A DNA stretch of 64,000 nt from Agaricus subrufescens (Eukaryota > Basidiomycota > Agaricomycetes > Agaricales > Agaricaceae): assembly GCA_029945375.1 (NCBI GenBank), contig CM057057.1:3472001-3536000 (forward strand), in the 5' to 3' direction. Positions 22,357-34,595 of this stretch are shown here, one piece after another. The notes below the pieces were generated by a model, which ran no database searches, was not told the DNA's origin, and saw only the letters and a list, made by a program, of their open reading frames with translations. The stretch's first letter is position 1. Every line of letters begins with the position of its first letter. The translations under genes and the position numbers were made by a program.

Positions 22357-23220
22357 ATGTCGGCTGTTTGTCTGCGGTACGCGTTTCGCCTCGCTTCCCG
22401 GCGCGCCTTCGTGCCCGTCCTTCAAAAACTCGGCCCCACCGCTGCATCGCCGCGATATGTCTTGACTCCCAAAGCCTTCGTCCACACTACCATTCCACGG
22501 TCTCTCAGCTTTCGACCTTCTCCTGGCTTGAATGCATGCCCTTCGTGTTCAAGGCCGCTACCTTCATCCATTCCTGCCTGCACAAACTGTTGGAACATAT
22601 TCAGCCTTCCGCCAGACATATCCCACCACGAGCTTCTTGGCCTCTCCTACGAGCCAAATCCTTTCAGTGTTGATCTCTCCGCCTTGAAGCACCACTTTCG
22701 ACAGGCACAGGCCGTTTGTCATCCCGATGCTTGGGCATCCAAGGGTGCTGTGAGTTTCCGCTATTTTCCTGGAAGCTCTCATTAATCATCTTGCAGGACA
22801 AGCAGGACATTGCACAAGCGATGTCGGCTAGGGTGAATGAAGCCTATCAGGCCTTGTTGAGACCTCTGCCTCGTGCGGAATATATTCTGAGCCGAAATCA
22901 TATGCCCGTTTCAGAAGAGGATCAGGCAAGTGACACGGCATTCATGATCGAGGTAATGGAAGCTAGGGAGTTGGTTGACGATGCAGAAGAAGTGAGCGAG
23001 GTAGTGAACCTCATGGAAGAGAATGATGGTGGGCGACTATGCTGCTGCTCAAATCTCACAGTGTTGACCGTCAGATGCAGAAAAAATCAACGAGACAGTC
23101 CATCAAATTGGGAAGTTGGTTGGCGGTAAGGATTGGCTCGGCGCCAAGGCAGCGACGATCCGACTCCGATACCTCGAGGGTATAACACGCGCCGCTAAAA
23201 AGTGGTTGGATAACCATTAG
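22357..23220 (+). CDS. HSCB/Jac1 mitochondrial Fe-S cluster co-chaperone
   Basis: J-protein that brings the scaffold ISCU/Isu1 to mitochondrial Hsp70 for release of new Fe-S clusters. Exons 22357-22749, 22797-23028 and 23075-23220 give 256 residues. The start MSAVCLRYAFRLASRRAF is a typical mitochondrial presequence; the frame is open upstream but has no better ATG. Next comes a tetracysteine motif CPSCSRPLPSSIPACTNC, as in animal and plant HSCB; budding-yeast Jac1 lacks it. The J-domain has HPD at residues 122-124 (AVCHPDAW). The C-terminal HSCB oligomerisation domain follows (VNEAYQALLRPLPRAEYIL, FMIEVMEARELVDDA, RLRYLEGITRAAKKW). The stop is TAG at 23218. Confidence 0.93.
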
Positions 23221-23414
23221 ATTATGCTTAAATTATTAGTGTCTAATAAATCCTGGAAACTCGGCAAAGTCCGAATGTTTGCGTAAATTCCCAACTGAGA
23301 GTGATCCAAACTCAAAGTGCACCCTGCACTCAGCCGAATATTTTCTAGGGCAAGTGGAACGCGCAGGTCAGATTTCCCTACACCTGTCGCCCACTGTGCT
23401 CATTGCTCGCGTTC

Positions 23415-26400
23415 ATGACAGGCCGCCTCTTCCCGTCCCACATGAGAAGACTCGCTCTCCTTCTCCAATCCAGGCAACGTCCCCTCATGCAGGTCGACCC
23501 CACTCAACGGGCCTCTTCTTCTGCGGCCATAGTTTCTGGCGTTAAACGTTCTTTCTCACAGCAAGCTTCTGCTCTATCCGAATCATCTGCCGCCTCCAAG
23601 GTTCCTCGTCTTGACTCCCATTTTTCACCTCGGCGGAAACTCAGTCCACCCGCTTCTGTGTCTTTACCCGCCCGGCGGAAATCCAGCCCATCCCCTTCCA
23701 AACCTTCTTCCTCTCGTGACAAGACTCAACGTTCAAAGAATGGAGGTTTTTTCGGTTTTGGAGTTGGGCGTTCTTCGTCCAGGCTTCAAAAAAAGCAGAC
23801 TCAAAGGCGCCTTCCTCGCCTCGAAGGTCCCTTACACACTGAGGAATATATTGTGCAAAAGTACAAAAAATCCCTCCTGCCCCTCAAACCTATTCACGAG
23901 TCCGCTCCAAAGTCTAGTATCGGCAATTTTTCAATGGTAGCAGCAGGAACACTCCCCAAATATACTTTTGCGGAAGGTTATATATCGGCGGATTCAGGGC
24001 CTTTAGACATCTGGAGGTACGTCTACATTATTATCTTGCGGTAAATCCGCACATCCTAACCTTAGCAAAGAGCGACTGTCAATATTCCCAGCGAACCGCC
24101 TATAGTTGGGGTTGGTGACCATTCAAATAAAAAGCAGGCAGAGAAGCTTGCCGCCTTGGCTTGTGTGTACCAGTTGCAAGACATGGGGATTGTATGTTTG
24201 CATAAGTAAATTGTCATTTCGCTCCAAAAGCTGACCCTGTTTTAGTTAGAAAATCCCAAGGCACTCGTGCCTCAACAAGAGGAGCAGACCGAGATTAAAC
24301 TTTCTGATGGCACGGTTGTCAATTATGAACGCGCTCGAAGTTTCATGGACTATTACTGTCGACGCTACGGCTTCGGCAAGCCAGACTTGGAATATGTGGG
24401 GGTGAGTAACAAGAGATCTAGATCCTCCTGGGAAGCAGTCATGTCGGTGGGTGACCGGCGAATAGGTCTTGGTACCGGCGGCAACAAAAAGTCGGCGCAG
24501 ATTGCCTGTTACCTAGATGTCACTCAATACCTAGAGGGTTGCGATTCTCAGTTGTGGCAGGATTACGTAGAGGCGGCCAAAGCTGGGACTGAACATGGTC
24601 TGGCCCCTCCTGTCGCATGCCGCATCAGCGGAAACTTGGCAGAAGAAATTCGAGACATCTGTCACGAAACCAAAAGGACGCAATTGTTCCGCAGTCGGCC
24701 TATCAATGCCGCCTACCTGTCGGAGACCCACACCTCCAAACCTTACTCCTACCGTCCCCCAAGCACTGGGATGCTCACCGCAAAGTCACAAACTCTCCTC
24801 GAACGTTTGCAACAATATGACACCGACCCCGAATTACAACAAATGAGAGATACGAGGCAAAATCTTCCCGTTTTCACTTGTGCTCAGCAAGTACTATCAC
24901 ATATTAGAGCCAATGACGTAACGGTCTGTATGGCTACAACGGGATCCGGAAAGACAACCCAAATACCTCAGATGATTTTGGACGAACAAATAAGGCGCGG
25001 CGAAGGAGCTCAATGCAATATTATATGCACACAACCACGTCGGCTTGCAGCTATTAGCGTCGCCAATCGTGTCGCCAAAGAGCGTGGACAGACGTTGGGT
25101 GACTCTGTCGGTTATCAAGTCCGCTTTGAGGCCCAACATCCGAAGCCACATGGCTCAATTACATTTTGTACTATCGGCATTTTCTTAAAACGGATGCAGA
25201 GTGCATTGGAGGGGCGTGACGCAGGTATGGATAGCATCACACATGTTATAGTAGATGAGGTGCACGAGCGAGATGTTGACACGGATCTCCTCTTGGTTGT
25301 CCTCAAGCGACTAATGGCAGACAGGAAAGCAAGAGGAAAGCCACTCAAGGTCGTACTCATGAGCGCGACTATTGATCCAACCCTTTTCCAGACCTATTTT
25401 CCTGATAACCAAGGTCAACCAGCGAAAGTCGTGGAAGTGCCAGGACGTTCTTTCCCCGTGCAGAAACATTACATGGACGACTTCGTTCCGCAACTTGTCA
25501 AAGGTCGATATAAATGGATATTCCAGGATGAATCTGTCATCAAATATGTGGTCAAAGAGTTAGGTCCCTCAGTAGCGGGCTCACTCGGTATCGGATCCAT
25601 TTATTCTTCACAATCAAACACTTCTCAAACGCATGATGATGATTTGGACCTTCCCTATCCACTCATCGCAGCGACCATTTCTCATGTCATGGAATCGTCA
25701 AATGATGGCCATGTGTTGGTTTTCTGTCCTGGATGGGACGAGATCAAGGCAGTTGAAAAGCAGCTACTCGATTCCACTGCACCTGGCGCCCTCAATTTCT
25801 CTGACTCTTCGAAGTTTTCTATTCACCTCCTTCACTCTACCGTCCCCCTTGCCGAACAACAAGTCATCTTCGAACCACCCCCTCCTGGCGTGAGACGAGT
25901 CATTCTAGCCACCAATATCGCAGAAACATCTGTTACCATACCTGATGTCGTCTTCGTCGTCGATGCTGCGCGCGTCAAAGAGCTTCGATATGATCCCGAG
26001 CGACATATGTCGTCCCTCGTGTCCGCTTGGGTCGGATCCTCGAATTTGAACCAAAGGGCAGGTCGAGCGGGTCGTCATCGACCAGGCGAATACTTTGGCA
26101 TCCTGGGTAAAGCGCGATCCGCTGCTCTACAACCCTACCAGATGGTTGAAATGAAGCGCGCGGATTTGAGCAATGTCGTCATGCATGTCAAAGCACTCAA
26201 TTTTCCCGGAATGTCAGTGGAAGAGGTGCTGGCTGCCACCATTGAACCACCTGACCCTGAACGAGTAAGCGCTGCTATGAAAACGCTATGCATGGTTGGC
26301 GCGATTGACGAGAGACAAAATCTCACGCCTCTCGGTCGGGTCCTTTTACAACTTCCAGTAGAGGCTCAAATGGGTCGCCTCGTGTTATATGGCTGTTTCT

Positions 26401-27596
26401 TCCGATGTCTCGACCAGGCTTTAACGCTGGCTGCTATCTTGACCAACAGAGAACCTTTTGTTTCACCAATGCACCTGAAGGCTGAGGCCTCCGCCAAGAA
26501 AAACTTTTGGAGTCCTGATGACTTCCGATCCGACGTTTTGGCCGCCTTACGAGCGTACAACGCTTGGTGGGCTTTACAATCAACAGGACAGTACATATCC
26601 GCAAATCGATTCTGCATGGACAACTTTTTGTCGAAACCGACACTATTACTCATCAACAAAATTAAAACACAGTTACTCCAATCATTGTATCAAGCTGGTG
26701 TAATTGATGTTTCAGCAGGTGGTCAACTCGACGACCCCCAGGCATCGCTCCGGGTTCCACCAGAGCTCAATGTCAATGGTGCATCATTGCCTTTGCTTGC
26801 TGCACTTATCGCCACATCATCGCAGCCCAAGTTCGCGGTAAAAACCGGGAGGACGTTCAGAACACCCAGAGAGAAGGTACGTTAACTAGCTACTATTGCT
26901 TGTTTTCTCTTTCTGATGCTTTTCCAGAATACTATGATTCATCCTTCGAGTGTTAACTTCCGAAAACGAGATAGCGAAGACCAGTCCATCACCGAGAAGC
27001 AACTCTACGCGTACTCCGAGATGCGTCGTAACCTTACAGGTGGAGGGTCATCCCAGATGTACCTTCTCAACACTACGAAACTGGACCCGATGACTTACAT
27101 GTTATTCGGAGCTTATAACCTCGAAGTGGTCAATCGTGGACTCGAGTGCGACAACTGGCTTCCTCTTATAAGCGAACGAAGTCCAGGGGATTTGGATGAT
27201 ATACAACGATTGAAAACAGTCATTGAAGCGTGTATGCTCCGAGTATTCGAGGGTATTATGAGGAACAAACGCCGTTCTCGCAAGCGATCTTCCGCTCTCT
27301 TGCGTGAGGAAGAATTCGAAGACGGTTATAATGACAAGGACTTCTCACTTTCGAAAAGCGAGATGCTAGAGCTGGATCACCTTACTCGCAGTGTTGTCAA
27401 CGTTCTCAATCGATACAGCGATGAGAGAATTGCCACTCAATCCCGCCACAATTCTCGACCTGGGACTCCTATGGCCTCGCCGATGGGTTCTCCACAACCT
27501 CACTCTACCAGACTCTCAAGTAGCCGCTACTCTACGCCATCCTACGGCCCCAACTTCTCTTCACGACCAGGAACGCCAAGTCGATTGCGCAAGTAA
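23415..27596 (+). CDS. DEAH/RHA-type RNA helicase with dsRNA-binding domains
   Basis: SF2 helicase related to DHX9/DHX36/DHX29. The ATG at 23415 gives MTGRLFPSHMRRLALLLQSR, a basic amphipathic start that could be a mitochondrial presequence (inference). A Ser/Arg-rich stretch follows. Two dsRBD-like regions come next: around VGVGDHSNKKQAEKLAALAC (24.1 kb) and DLEYVGVSNKRSRSSWEAVM with GGNKKSAQIACYLD (24.4 kb). Helicase motifs: I ATTGSGKTTQIPQ, Ia QPRRLAAISVANRVA, II VIVDEVHERD, III LMSATID, V ATNIAETSVTIP, VI NQRAGRAGRHRPG. The HA2/OB region then ends in an exon from 26928 (NTMIHPSSVNF, MYLLNTTKLDPMTYMLFGAY). The tail is Ser/Pro-rich (SRPGTPMASPMGSPQ). Introns lie near 24017, 24193 and 26878. 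The first needs acceptor gcaaag rather than the nearer cttag to keep the frame. Confidence 0.88.
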
Positions 27597-27938
27597 CGGC
27601 ATTATTGTAAACAGCCAACTAGAACTGACACTTAGTAATTATTTATTACTCCGTAATCTTATAGCTGTCTTTATGTTACATCGTCAGTAATACGACCTCT
27701 CATCATGATATTAGATGTTGATTTACGGTCCTCAATTAATATATTGTCACAACTCAACTCATTTGCAGTGTTGCACCTCCAAAACGGTGGTGCGAGATCA
27801 CGCGACCGAGTCAACCGACTGCCCCTAAAGGAATTGCTGTTCTACCACTAATAGTAATACCCGGTCATCTATTACCTTGATACCCCATACATCTCCTTCA
27901 GCAAATAGGTTGGCCTTTGAGTCCCAAAATCCATTGTC
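27597..27938. other. Spacer between helicase and AP-2 alpha genes
   Basis: About 340 bp holding the helicase 3' UTR and the AP-2 alpha promoter. AT-rich on the left, with gtgcgagatcacgcgaccgag near 27790. No gene or clear site seen. Confidence 0.4.
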
Positions 27939-30900
27939 ATGGCTACGAGTATGCGAGGACTTACCCAGGTATCATTATCGCTGGCGTTCCGTACACTCAC
28001 TGACCCCCTTGTTTTGTGCAGTTTATCGCTGACATCCGAGGTGCAAGAGTGCGTGAGCTAGAGGAAAAACGGATCAACAAAGAAATGGCGAATATCCGCA
28101 AGAAGTTCAAAGGTTATGACATATTCATGTGCCGCGAACGTATACTTACCCGTTGTTGCAGACGGCAATTTAGATGGCTATCAGAAGAAAAAGCAAGTTC
28201 TTTCCTCTTCAGTTCCTGAATTCAATTAAAGCCAGAACCAGATATGTTGCCAAAATCATTTTCACCTATATTCTGGGCTACAAGGTCGACATTGGACATA
28301 TGGAGGCTGTGAACCTCATTGCAAGTCCCAAATACAGCGAGAAACAGATAGTGCGTATACCCAAGCACTTATTGTCTCAATCCTGAAACTCAGTTACATT
28401 CCAGGGTTATCTTGCTGTCACTTTGCTTATGCACGAGAACTCCGACTTTCTTCGTCTAGTAGTGAATTCGATACGAAAAGATCTGGACTCGAACAACGAG
28501 ATTGACAACTGCCTCGCACTACACGCTATCGCCAATGTTGGAGGAAGTGAGATGGCGGAAGCTCTGGTAGAGGATGTACACCGCCTTCTAATTTCACCGT
28601 GTGTTACACATAGTCTGCTCAATGTTCCTCGTCTAATATGGTTGAAGGACCTCTCAGAGTTTTGTGAAAAAGAAGGCAGCGCTGACGCTGTTGCGCCTTT
28701 ACCGCAAGCATCCAGAAGTCATTCCTGCAGCAGAATGGGCATTACGGATTGTATCTCTCATGGATGATCAAGATCTTGTAAGCTCTCGGTTGATACACGA
28801 CCGTGTAGGCTTCTCAACTCCTTTTTCGTTCAGGGTGTTGTTCTGTGTGTAACAAGCTTGGTCATGGCACTGGCCCAGGATCATCTGGATGCATTTGCCG
28901 TATGCTACACAAAGTCAGTGGATCGACTATACCGTGTGAGCGTTGACGAAGCGTGCCGTGCGTTTGTTTGTGGCTGACATTTTTCAAGTTGGTTATTGAG
29001 CACGAGTACAGTGCCACATATGCATACTACAAGGTACCCTCACCATGGCTGCAAGTTAAACTTTTACGACTACTCCAATATTACGCCCCTTCTGGTGAGC
29101 AAACGTGTTTTCGAATTCAAAGTTAGGAGAGTCAGTTCTTGATGATGTCTCTAGAGGACCCTACACTACGATCAATTCTACACCAAGTCCTACAGACGGT
29201 CATGAATAATTGCGCTGAACCAAGTCGAAACGTGCAACACAACAACGCTCAACATGCCGTGCTTTTCGAAGCCATTGGACTCGCAATCCATCTGGATACA
29301 AATTCTCCTTTGGTTGGTACCGCCGCTATTCTACTAGCACGTTTCATATCATCCAAGGAAACCAATGTTCGATATCTCGGACTTGACACAATGGCCCATC
29401 TTGCTGCACGAGCAGATTCCCTTGATTCTATCAAGCGACATCAAAACACTATCATCATGTCTTTGAGGGATAAAGACATATCGGTGCGGAGGCGTGCTCT
29501 GGACCTGCTATATAGTATGTGCGAAACGGACAACTCTGAGCTCATCGTGGGAGAGCTCTTACGGTACCTCAAGGTCGCCGACTACGCATTGAGAGAAGAG
29601 ATGGTACTTAAAATAGCCATACTCACCGAGAAATATGCAAATTCCTACAAGTGGTATGTCGACACTGTCCTACAACTTATCAGTGCCGCTGGAGACCACG
29701 TGGGAGACGAAGTTTGGTACCGAGTTGTACAAATTGTAACTAATACAGAGGACCTCCAAGAATATGCGGCCAAAGTTGTTTTTGAACATCTGAAGGCCCC
29801 TTCAACCCATGAAAGCTTAGTGAAAGTCGGAGGTTTGTGATGACCGATTTTGTTAATATGCCTTCCTTACAACTCGGCTATGCAGGTTACGTCCTTGGAG
29901 AATATGGTCACCTCATCGCCAACGAACCCGGCTATAGCCCCATGGACCAATTCCAACTCCTCCATTCCAAGTCTCAATTTTGCGTAGCACCCACCCGCTC
30001 ACTTCTTCTATCAACATATATCAAGTGGGTCAACGTTTTCCCCGAAATCAAACCTCAGTTGGTCAACATCTTCGAACGTTATCGTCACGTTCTTGATGCC
30101 GAGCTTCAACAGCGTGCCTGCGAGTTTTACACTTTGGCGTCAAGAGCAGACGACGACGAATTATTACAGCATGTTTGCGAAGAGATGCCCCCTTTCCCAC
30201 CGCGTGTCAGTGCCCTTCTCGGCCGGCTTAACCAGAAACATGGTGACACCGAGGACAAGCGTGTGTGGGTGCACGGCGGGAAGGAAGCTAATCTTGAACG
30301 GGACCTCGTGAGGCGCAAGACGCTAATTGAAAATAAAACGGCGTCCGCTGAAAATGGGTCCAACTCGCAATCAGATGATATTCTTGGATCACTGGCAGGC
30401 CTCGATCTTTCTGCACCCTCCGCCACCACTAATGGGGGGGCAAGCACGGAAGAGCAAGCCCCACGCATAAGCAAGGGCCCAAATATCGACCGATGGTTCG
30501 AGAGGCTAGTCTGCAAAACCGAAGGCGTGCTTTACGAGGACGTACAAATTCAAATCGGCATCAAGTCTCGGTATCAAGGGCATATCGGACAAATGGCGAT
30601 TTACATTGGCAACAAAGTCTCTGCCCCCCTCACTTCTCTAACAACAACTGTTTACACAAGCAAGCCAGATGCATTGTCCCTCTCCTTTACTAAAATACCC
30701 CCAAGCACGATTATGCCACTCAACCAAACGCAACAACTACTTCACATTGAATGCAAAAAATTCTTTGCGGAAGCTCCTATCCTCACTGTTTCATTTCTCG
30801 CCGGTTCCCACCAGACGGTGTCTGTGCGATTGCCGATCTTACTGACGAAGTTCGTTGAACATGTCAAACTAGGGTCCGCTGAATTCTTCGAACGGTGGAA

Positions 30901-31198
30901 ACTAATTGGTGGACCACCGCGCGAGTCTCAAAGCATATTTCCAATCAAGCTCACCGCAGATGGTCAACTCGATCTAGCTCGGCACCGCCAAATTGTCTCC
31001 GGACATCGGTTTAATGTGTTAGACGACATTGACCCGAACCCCGGTAACCTAGTCGGAGCCGGAATTCTCCATATGTCCAGTGATGGCAAAGTTGGATGCC
31101 TCCTGCGAGTTGAACCCAATAAGGACGCAAAAGTATGTGGGCTACCCTTCTATGCTATGCATGACTTTAAACTAAGAATCATTAGCTGTGCCGATTGA
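27939..31198 (+). CDS. AP-2 adaptor complex large subunit alpha
   Basis: Alpha-adaptin of the clathrin adaptor AP-2, which recruits cargo and clathrin to PI(4,5)P2 patches at the plasma membrane. MATSMRGLTQ/FIADIRGARVREL opens the trunk; exons then give KEMANIRKKFKDGNLDGYQK, YVAKIIFTYILGYKVDIGHM, VNLIASPKYSEKQIGYLAVT, PTSQSFVKKKAALTLLRLYR, DDQDLGVVLCVTSLVMALAQ, EHEYSATYAYYKVPSPWLQV and so on, all in frame. The hinge is Ser-rich near 30340-30480. The C-terminal appendage (IDRWFERLVCKTEGVLYED, IGQMAIYIGNKVSAP, ILTKFVEHVKLGSAEFFERW) is the alpha-adaptin ear. The stop TGA is at 31196. One intron, 28193-28241, has GC-AG borders (gcaagt donor). The gene is complete with no broken motif. Confidence 0.95.
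28193..28241 (+). other. GC-AG intron in AP-2 alpha
   Basis: The exon ends ..CAG AAG AAA AA and the intron begins gcaagt, ending aaccag. Joining gives K-K-K-Y-V-A-K, the conserved alpha-adaptin sequence. No GT donor nearby fits the frame. GCAAGT is the usual form of the rare GC donor. Confidence 0.85.
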
Positions 31199-31347
31199 CC
31201 GTAAGAAGTACATCTGAGGATGTAGCGAGCGAAGTCCAAAATCAGATACAAAAGAGTATGGCCAGCGTTGTGTAAGATATAATATCACGATGTAGATGTT
31301 TCCTTGATCTACAAGAATAACAGAGGTAATACATAATGAATAGTTCA

Positions 31348-34300
31348 TTAACGAGGTCGGCCACTGTTTTTGGGTTCTCCCCCGAAGATGCCTCGTATGA
31401 AACTTCTTTTGCGCTTCGCACCGTCATCTAAAGGCTGGGAAACAGGGGGGTCTGTCGATGTCTGTAAGCTACTCCCTCCGACATCCGCCACAATTGGATC
31501 TGCCGTCTCGCCATGTAAGTATGTGATGGGTGGGGGATCCAATGATGGGTCCGCTCGATCAGAAGTAATCTCTATCACAGGTTGTAAAACGACCTGAGGC
31601 AGAGGTGCGGAACCAGGATGAGTCGAAGGAAAAGATACTTTGCGCCCCGGTTCGTTTGCCGATATAGGAACGGACGGTTCTGGGGCCAGTGATGAATTGT
31701 TTCTGCCCCAGGCAGCTGAAGCAAACGCCCTTCTCCTCTCTTGAGATAACCTAGTGGCCAGCTCATTCACCCTGTGCAGGGCTTCTTCTTCGACCTCGAA
31801 ACAAGCAGAGCTTAATTGATCCAAGTATTGGTCTCCAAGAACGCGCGGCCTATTTTTGCTGCTGGGATCCCGAGAGTGGCGTACGACGTTCGAGGTTATG
31901 ATTGCCATTTCACGCGAGGGGTCGATATAATGTGGTGACGCTGGGACAGATTCTCGTTCCAAAGCGGAGAGTGTCGTCTTCTTCTGTACGAGGTTATTTA
32001 ATACGTAACGATCATTGCGATCTCCAAATCGGAAGCTTGAGTACATGCAGGGTTTTGGCGTAGACACCGTGGCGAGATAATCCATCATACGCGGCTTATT
32101 ATCTTTGATGAAATCTCGGATTTTACCCATAGATATCTCCCTTTGATCATCCTTCGAAAGATTCGCTAAGCCTCCATATCGATTCGAGCGCCTGAAATAC
32201 GTACAGTGTTCAAGTTCGCCATGCTCTGGACAACCTTGGCGACCAATTTCAAGCTACGTTGGATGGCAGGGTCGGGTAAACCTAGCCAATTCGTATAAGG
32301 CATGTTTGACTATATATGTACAACGTACCTGAGCAGAGCCCAAACAGATGTGGGTGAAGAATACCAGGAACGATGAAGCGCAGAAAGATGAACGCCGAGA
32401 CACTCTGCCATGGCCTTTGTTGCTGCGTCTTGGCCAGTGGGCCGGCCTTCTGGCCATGTTCTTCCACCAGAATGCGAATCTTGTCTAATAGGGCACGGAG
32501 CTCGCTACTTCCAGTCAGATTTATGGTTGGCGTAGTGGTGAAGGACATACTTTGGGCAAGCTTCTCTTACATCGTAAATCTGCTCCCAAAATTCTTTACA
32601 CCAATGTATAAGTAGCTCGACATGTCGTCCTACGTCTTTAGCGTTTTTACCACTGCGAACGGGATCAACCTCTATCGCGATTTTTTCGGAAAGAAGTCGC
32701 CGAAGTACAGGGCCAATACTCGCTTCTAAGAAAGAGCTTCCGTACCATGCGATGCACTTCTCCATTGTCTTAGTAAAGATTGTATTGCCTCGAAATATGG
32801 TTTGATGCGCTATGGGCCGGTCAATCTGCTGTTTGGGAACGATCTCTGAAATACTCACAAGCACTTTCAACTTCCCATTGAGCAGCCTCTTGGACGTGTT
32901 GCACTATAGTTTCTTGCACAATTGCCAGGTTGATAAAGTGCTGTGAGAGCGTCTTGATTCGTAGCGTGTTTTCTAGATCTTGCATCCACAGTAGATAGTT
33001 CCGCTTGTTTAAGACCTGCACCATGAATAAGTTCAAGAGAGATTGAGCGGTAAGAAGAACTGGCCTGTTGAAGACCTTCGTAACAGCTCTGAGGAAGGAT
33101 GATCTCTCTGGAAAATCAATATGATTCTCGACATTCTAAACAGTCAAGAAGTGGAACGCACTCATTAACCTTTACTTTCAGTCGTAATTCTCCTGACTGG
33201 AGCTGTGAGGCGGAATTATTGCAGTGCAAGGGATACCATCCTTCCAGCAGTTCCGCCCGGCGAAATGTTACCAGGTCGACAAACACCCTCCCAATAACAG
33301 ATGGTTTGGGAACCTTCTTTTCCTTGAATACCACGATCTCGAGACTCTCGAATGGAGGTAGATCGGAGAAAATGAACGACTCATGCCATTCCGGATGCCC
33401 GAGGCCTTTCTTGGTGGTCGTACGAGCATACGTGGTGTCATTGAGACGGATTTCGCAATAAACGTCGATATCTTTGAATTCTGCTTCATGATCGACGTCC
33501 TGGGACCTGTTCGATCCTAGATTCTGTCCTTGAGCAACTGTTAACTGAACTTCGCGCCATATTCGGTAGGATCCACCCTCCTTCTCTATTCCACCAGCAG
33601 TTGGCCGATGCAGCCACCGACCGTAGATTTCGGGAATAGCGTACGACCTGAGTAGCGATATCCACAAATTGCGTAAGCCAGGCCTTGAGATTTGTAAGTA
33701 GACGGGCTCTGTATTATCGCCCGTTACCCATTTCTGCTTCCTATGATTATGTTTCAGATTTAACGCGGCTTCGTACTGCAAGTAGACTTTTCGTACTCTG
33801 TGGATCGTATGACAACGCAATCTTTCCGGAAAAACAAGGAGTTATCGGCTGGGCGGATGTCGGTTTGTCGTAGTAGGTGGATGTACACCGTTTGAAATAG
33901 TATACTCTCCTGTGGCTTGATTAGCAGAGGACAAATGAACGTCAAGGAGTTGGGAAATACATCAACATAAATATTGAGCAAACACCTCTCGACGTTGGAT
34001 TCTTTCATCAGTTTGCAAATGGCTGGTCTCCAGTGCCCGGATTCTGCTGAGAGCCCCTTCCCGAGGCCCAACCAGCTAGGTTTATCTGATATAATTTCAG
34101 TCATAGGCATTGTGCACGGTTAGAAAATTAGGACCTCTAGGGCGAGTTTCATCCCCTTGCTTCTTATACTTGACCGGGATAAGTTATTAGCACCATGAAC
34201 TGTGCAGGGCTCACCTTGCGAAGGGTTGCACCGGCGGCATTAGATATATAGATCTCAGCAGCAACAAAGTACTCTCGCTCGGAATCGCACTCCCGGAACT

Positions 34301-34426
34301 GTTCCCCACTGTCGCTGAAGTACATTGAGCGGGGCACCTAGGCCAATGAGAGTGAAGCACAACGAGAGTAGTGCAGCCTGACCAGGCTGATGAAGATTCC
34401 GAATAGTAGTTTGTGGCTATGCTCAT
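31348..34426 (-). CDS. C2-domain Ras GTPase-activating protein
   Basis: Speeds GTP hydrolysis by Ras-type GTPases at membranes. The likely start is MSIATNYYSESS at 34426, followed by VPRSMYFSDSGEQF and EYFVAAEIYISNAAGATL. An N-terminal region (33.8-33.5 kb) precedes a C2 domain (33.5-33.2 kb: VQLTVAQGQNL, DIDVYCEIRLNDTTYARTTT, GHPEWHESFIF). The GAP domain then runs VNEEIILPQSCYEGLQQVLN, RNYLLWMQDLENTL, TIFRGNTIFTKTMEKCIAW, and the key FIFLRFIVPGILHPHLFGL (the FLR segment that stabilises the arginine finger), GLPDPAIQRSLKLVAKVVQS, MGKIRDFIKDNKPRMMDYL. The tail is hydrophilic, ending GGEPKNSGRPR with TAA at 31348. The exon limits before 33.8 kb are uncertain. An intron at 33016-33064 needs a GC donor. 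Confidence 0.88.
33016..33064 (-). other. Probable GC-AG intron in the RasGAP gene
   Basis: On the minus strand the exon ends CTT CAA CAG and the intron starts gccagt, ending atggtgcag. This joins EEIILPQSCYEGLQQ to VLNKRNYLLWMQDL in frame, matching the start of fungal RasGAP domains. The nearby GT sites leave the wrong phase. A second model without this intron reads on through RSSFLRAVTKVFNR but loses the conserved EEIILP. Confidence 0.65.
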
Positions 34427-34595
34427 TCTCTTAGGGAAGCATTTTTATCACATATGACCCTCGATTATTACAGGTGACGGAAATGCATATGATCCATTAA
34501 TAACAACCAGCCACCACCCCGCTCAAAGATTATGGGTATAGACAATTAGCAACAAGGATACCAATCGAAGAATCTCAGAGTCAGACCCCTATTTA

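Noticed and set aside
32180..32230. Possible microexon after SMANLNT in the RasGAP gene
   Set aside because: Using acceptor tcgaag joins NLNT to DDQREISMGK with one normal GT-AG intron in frame.
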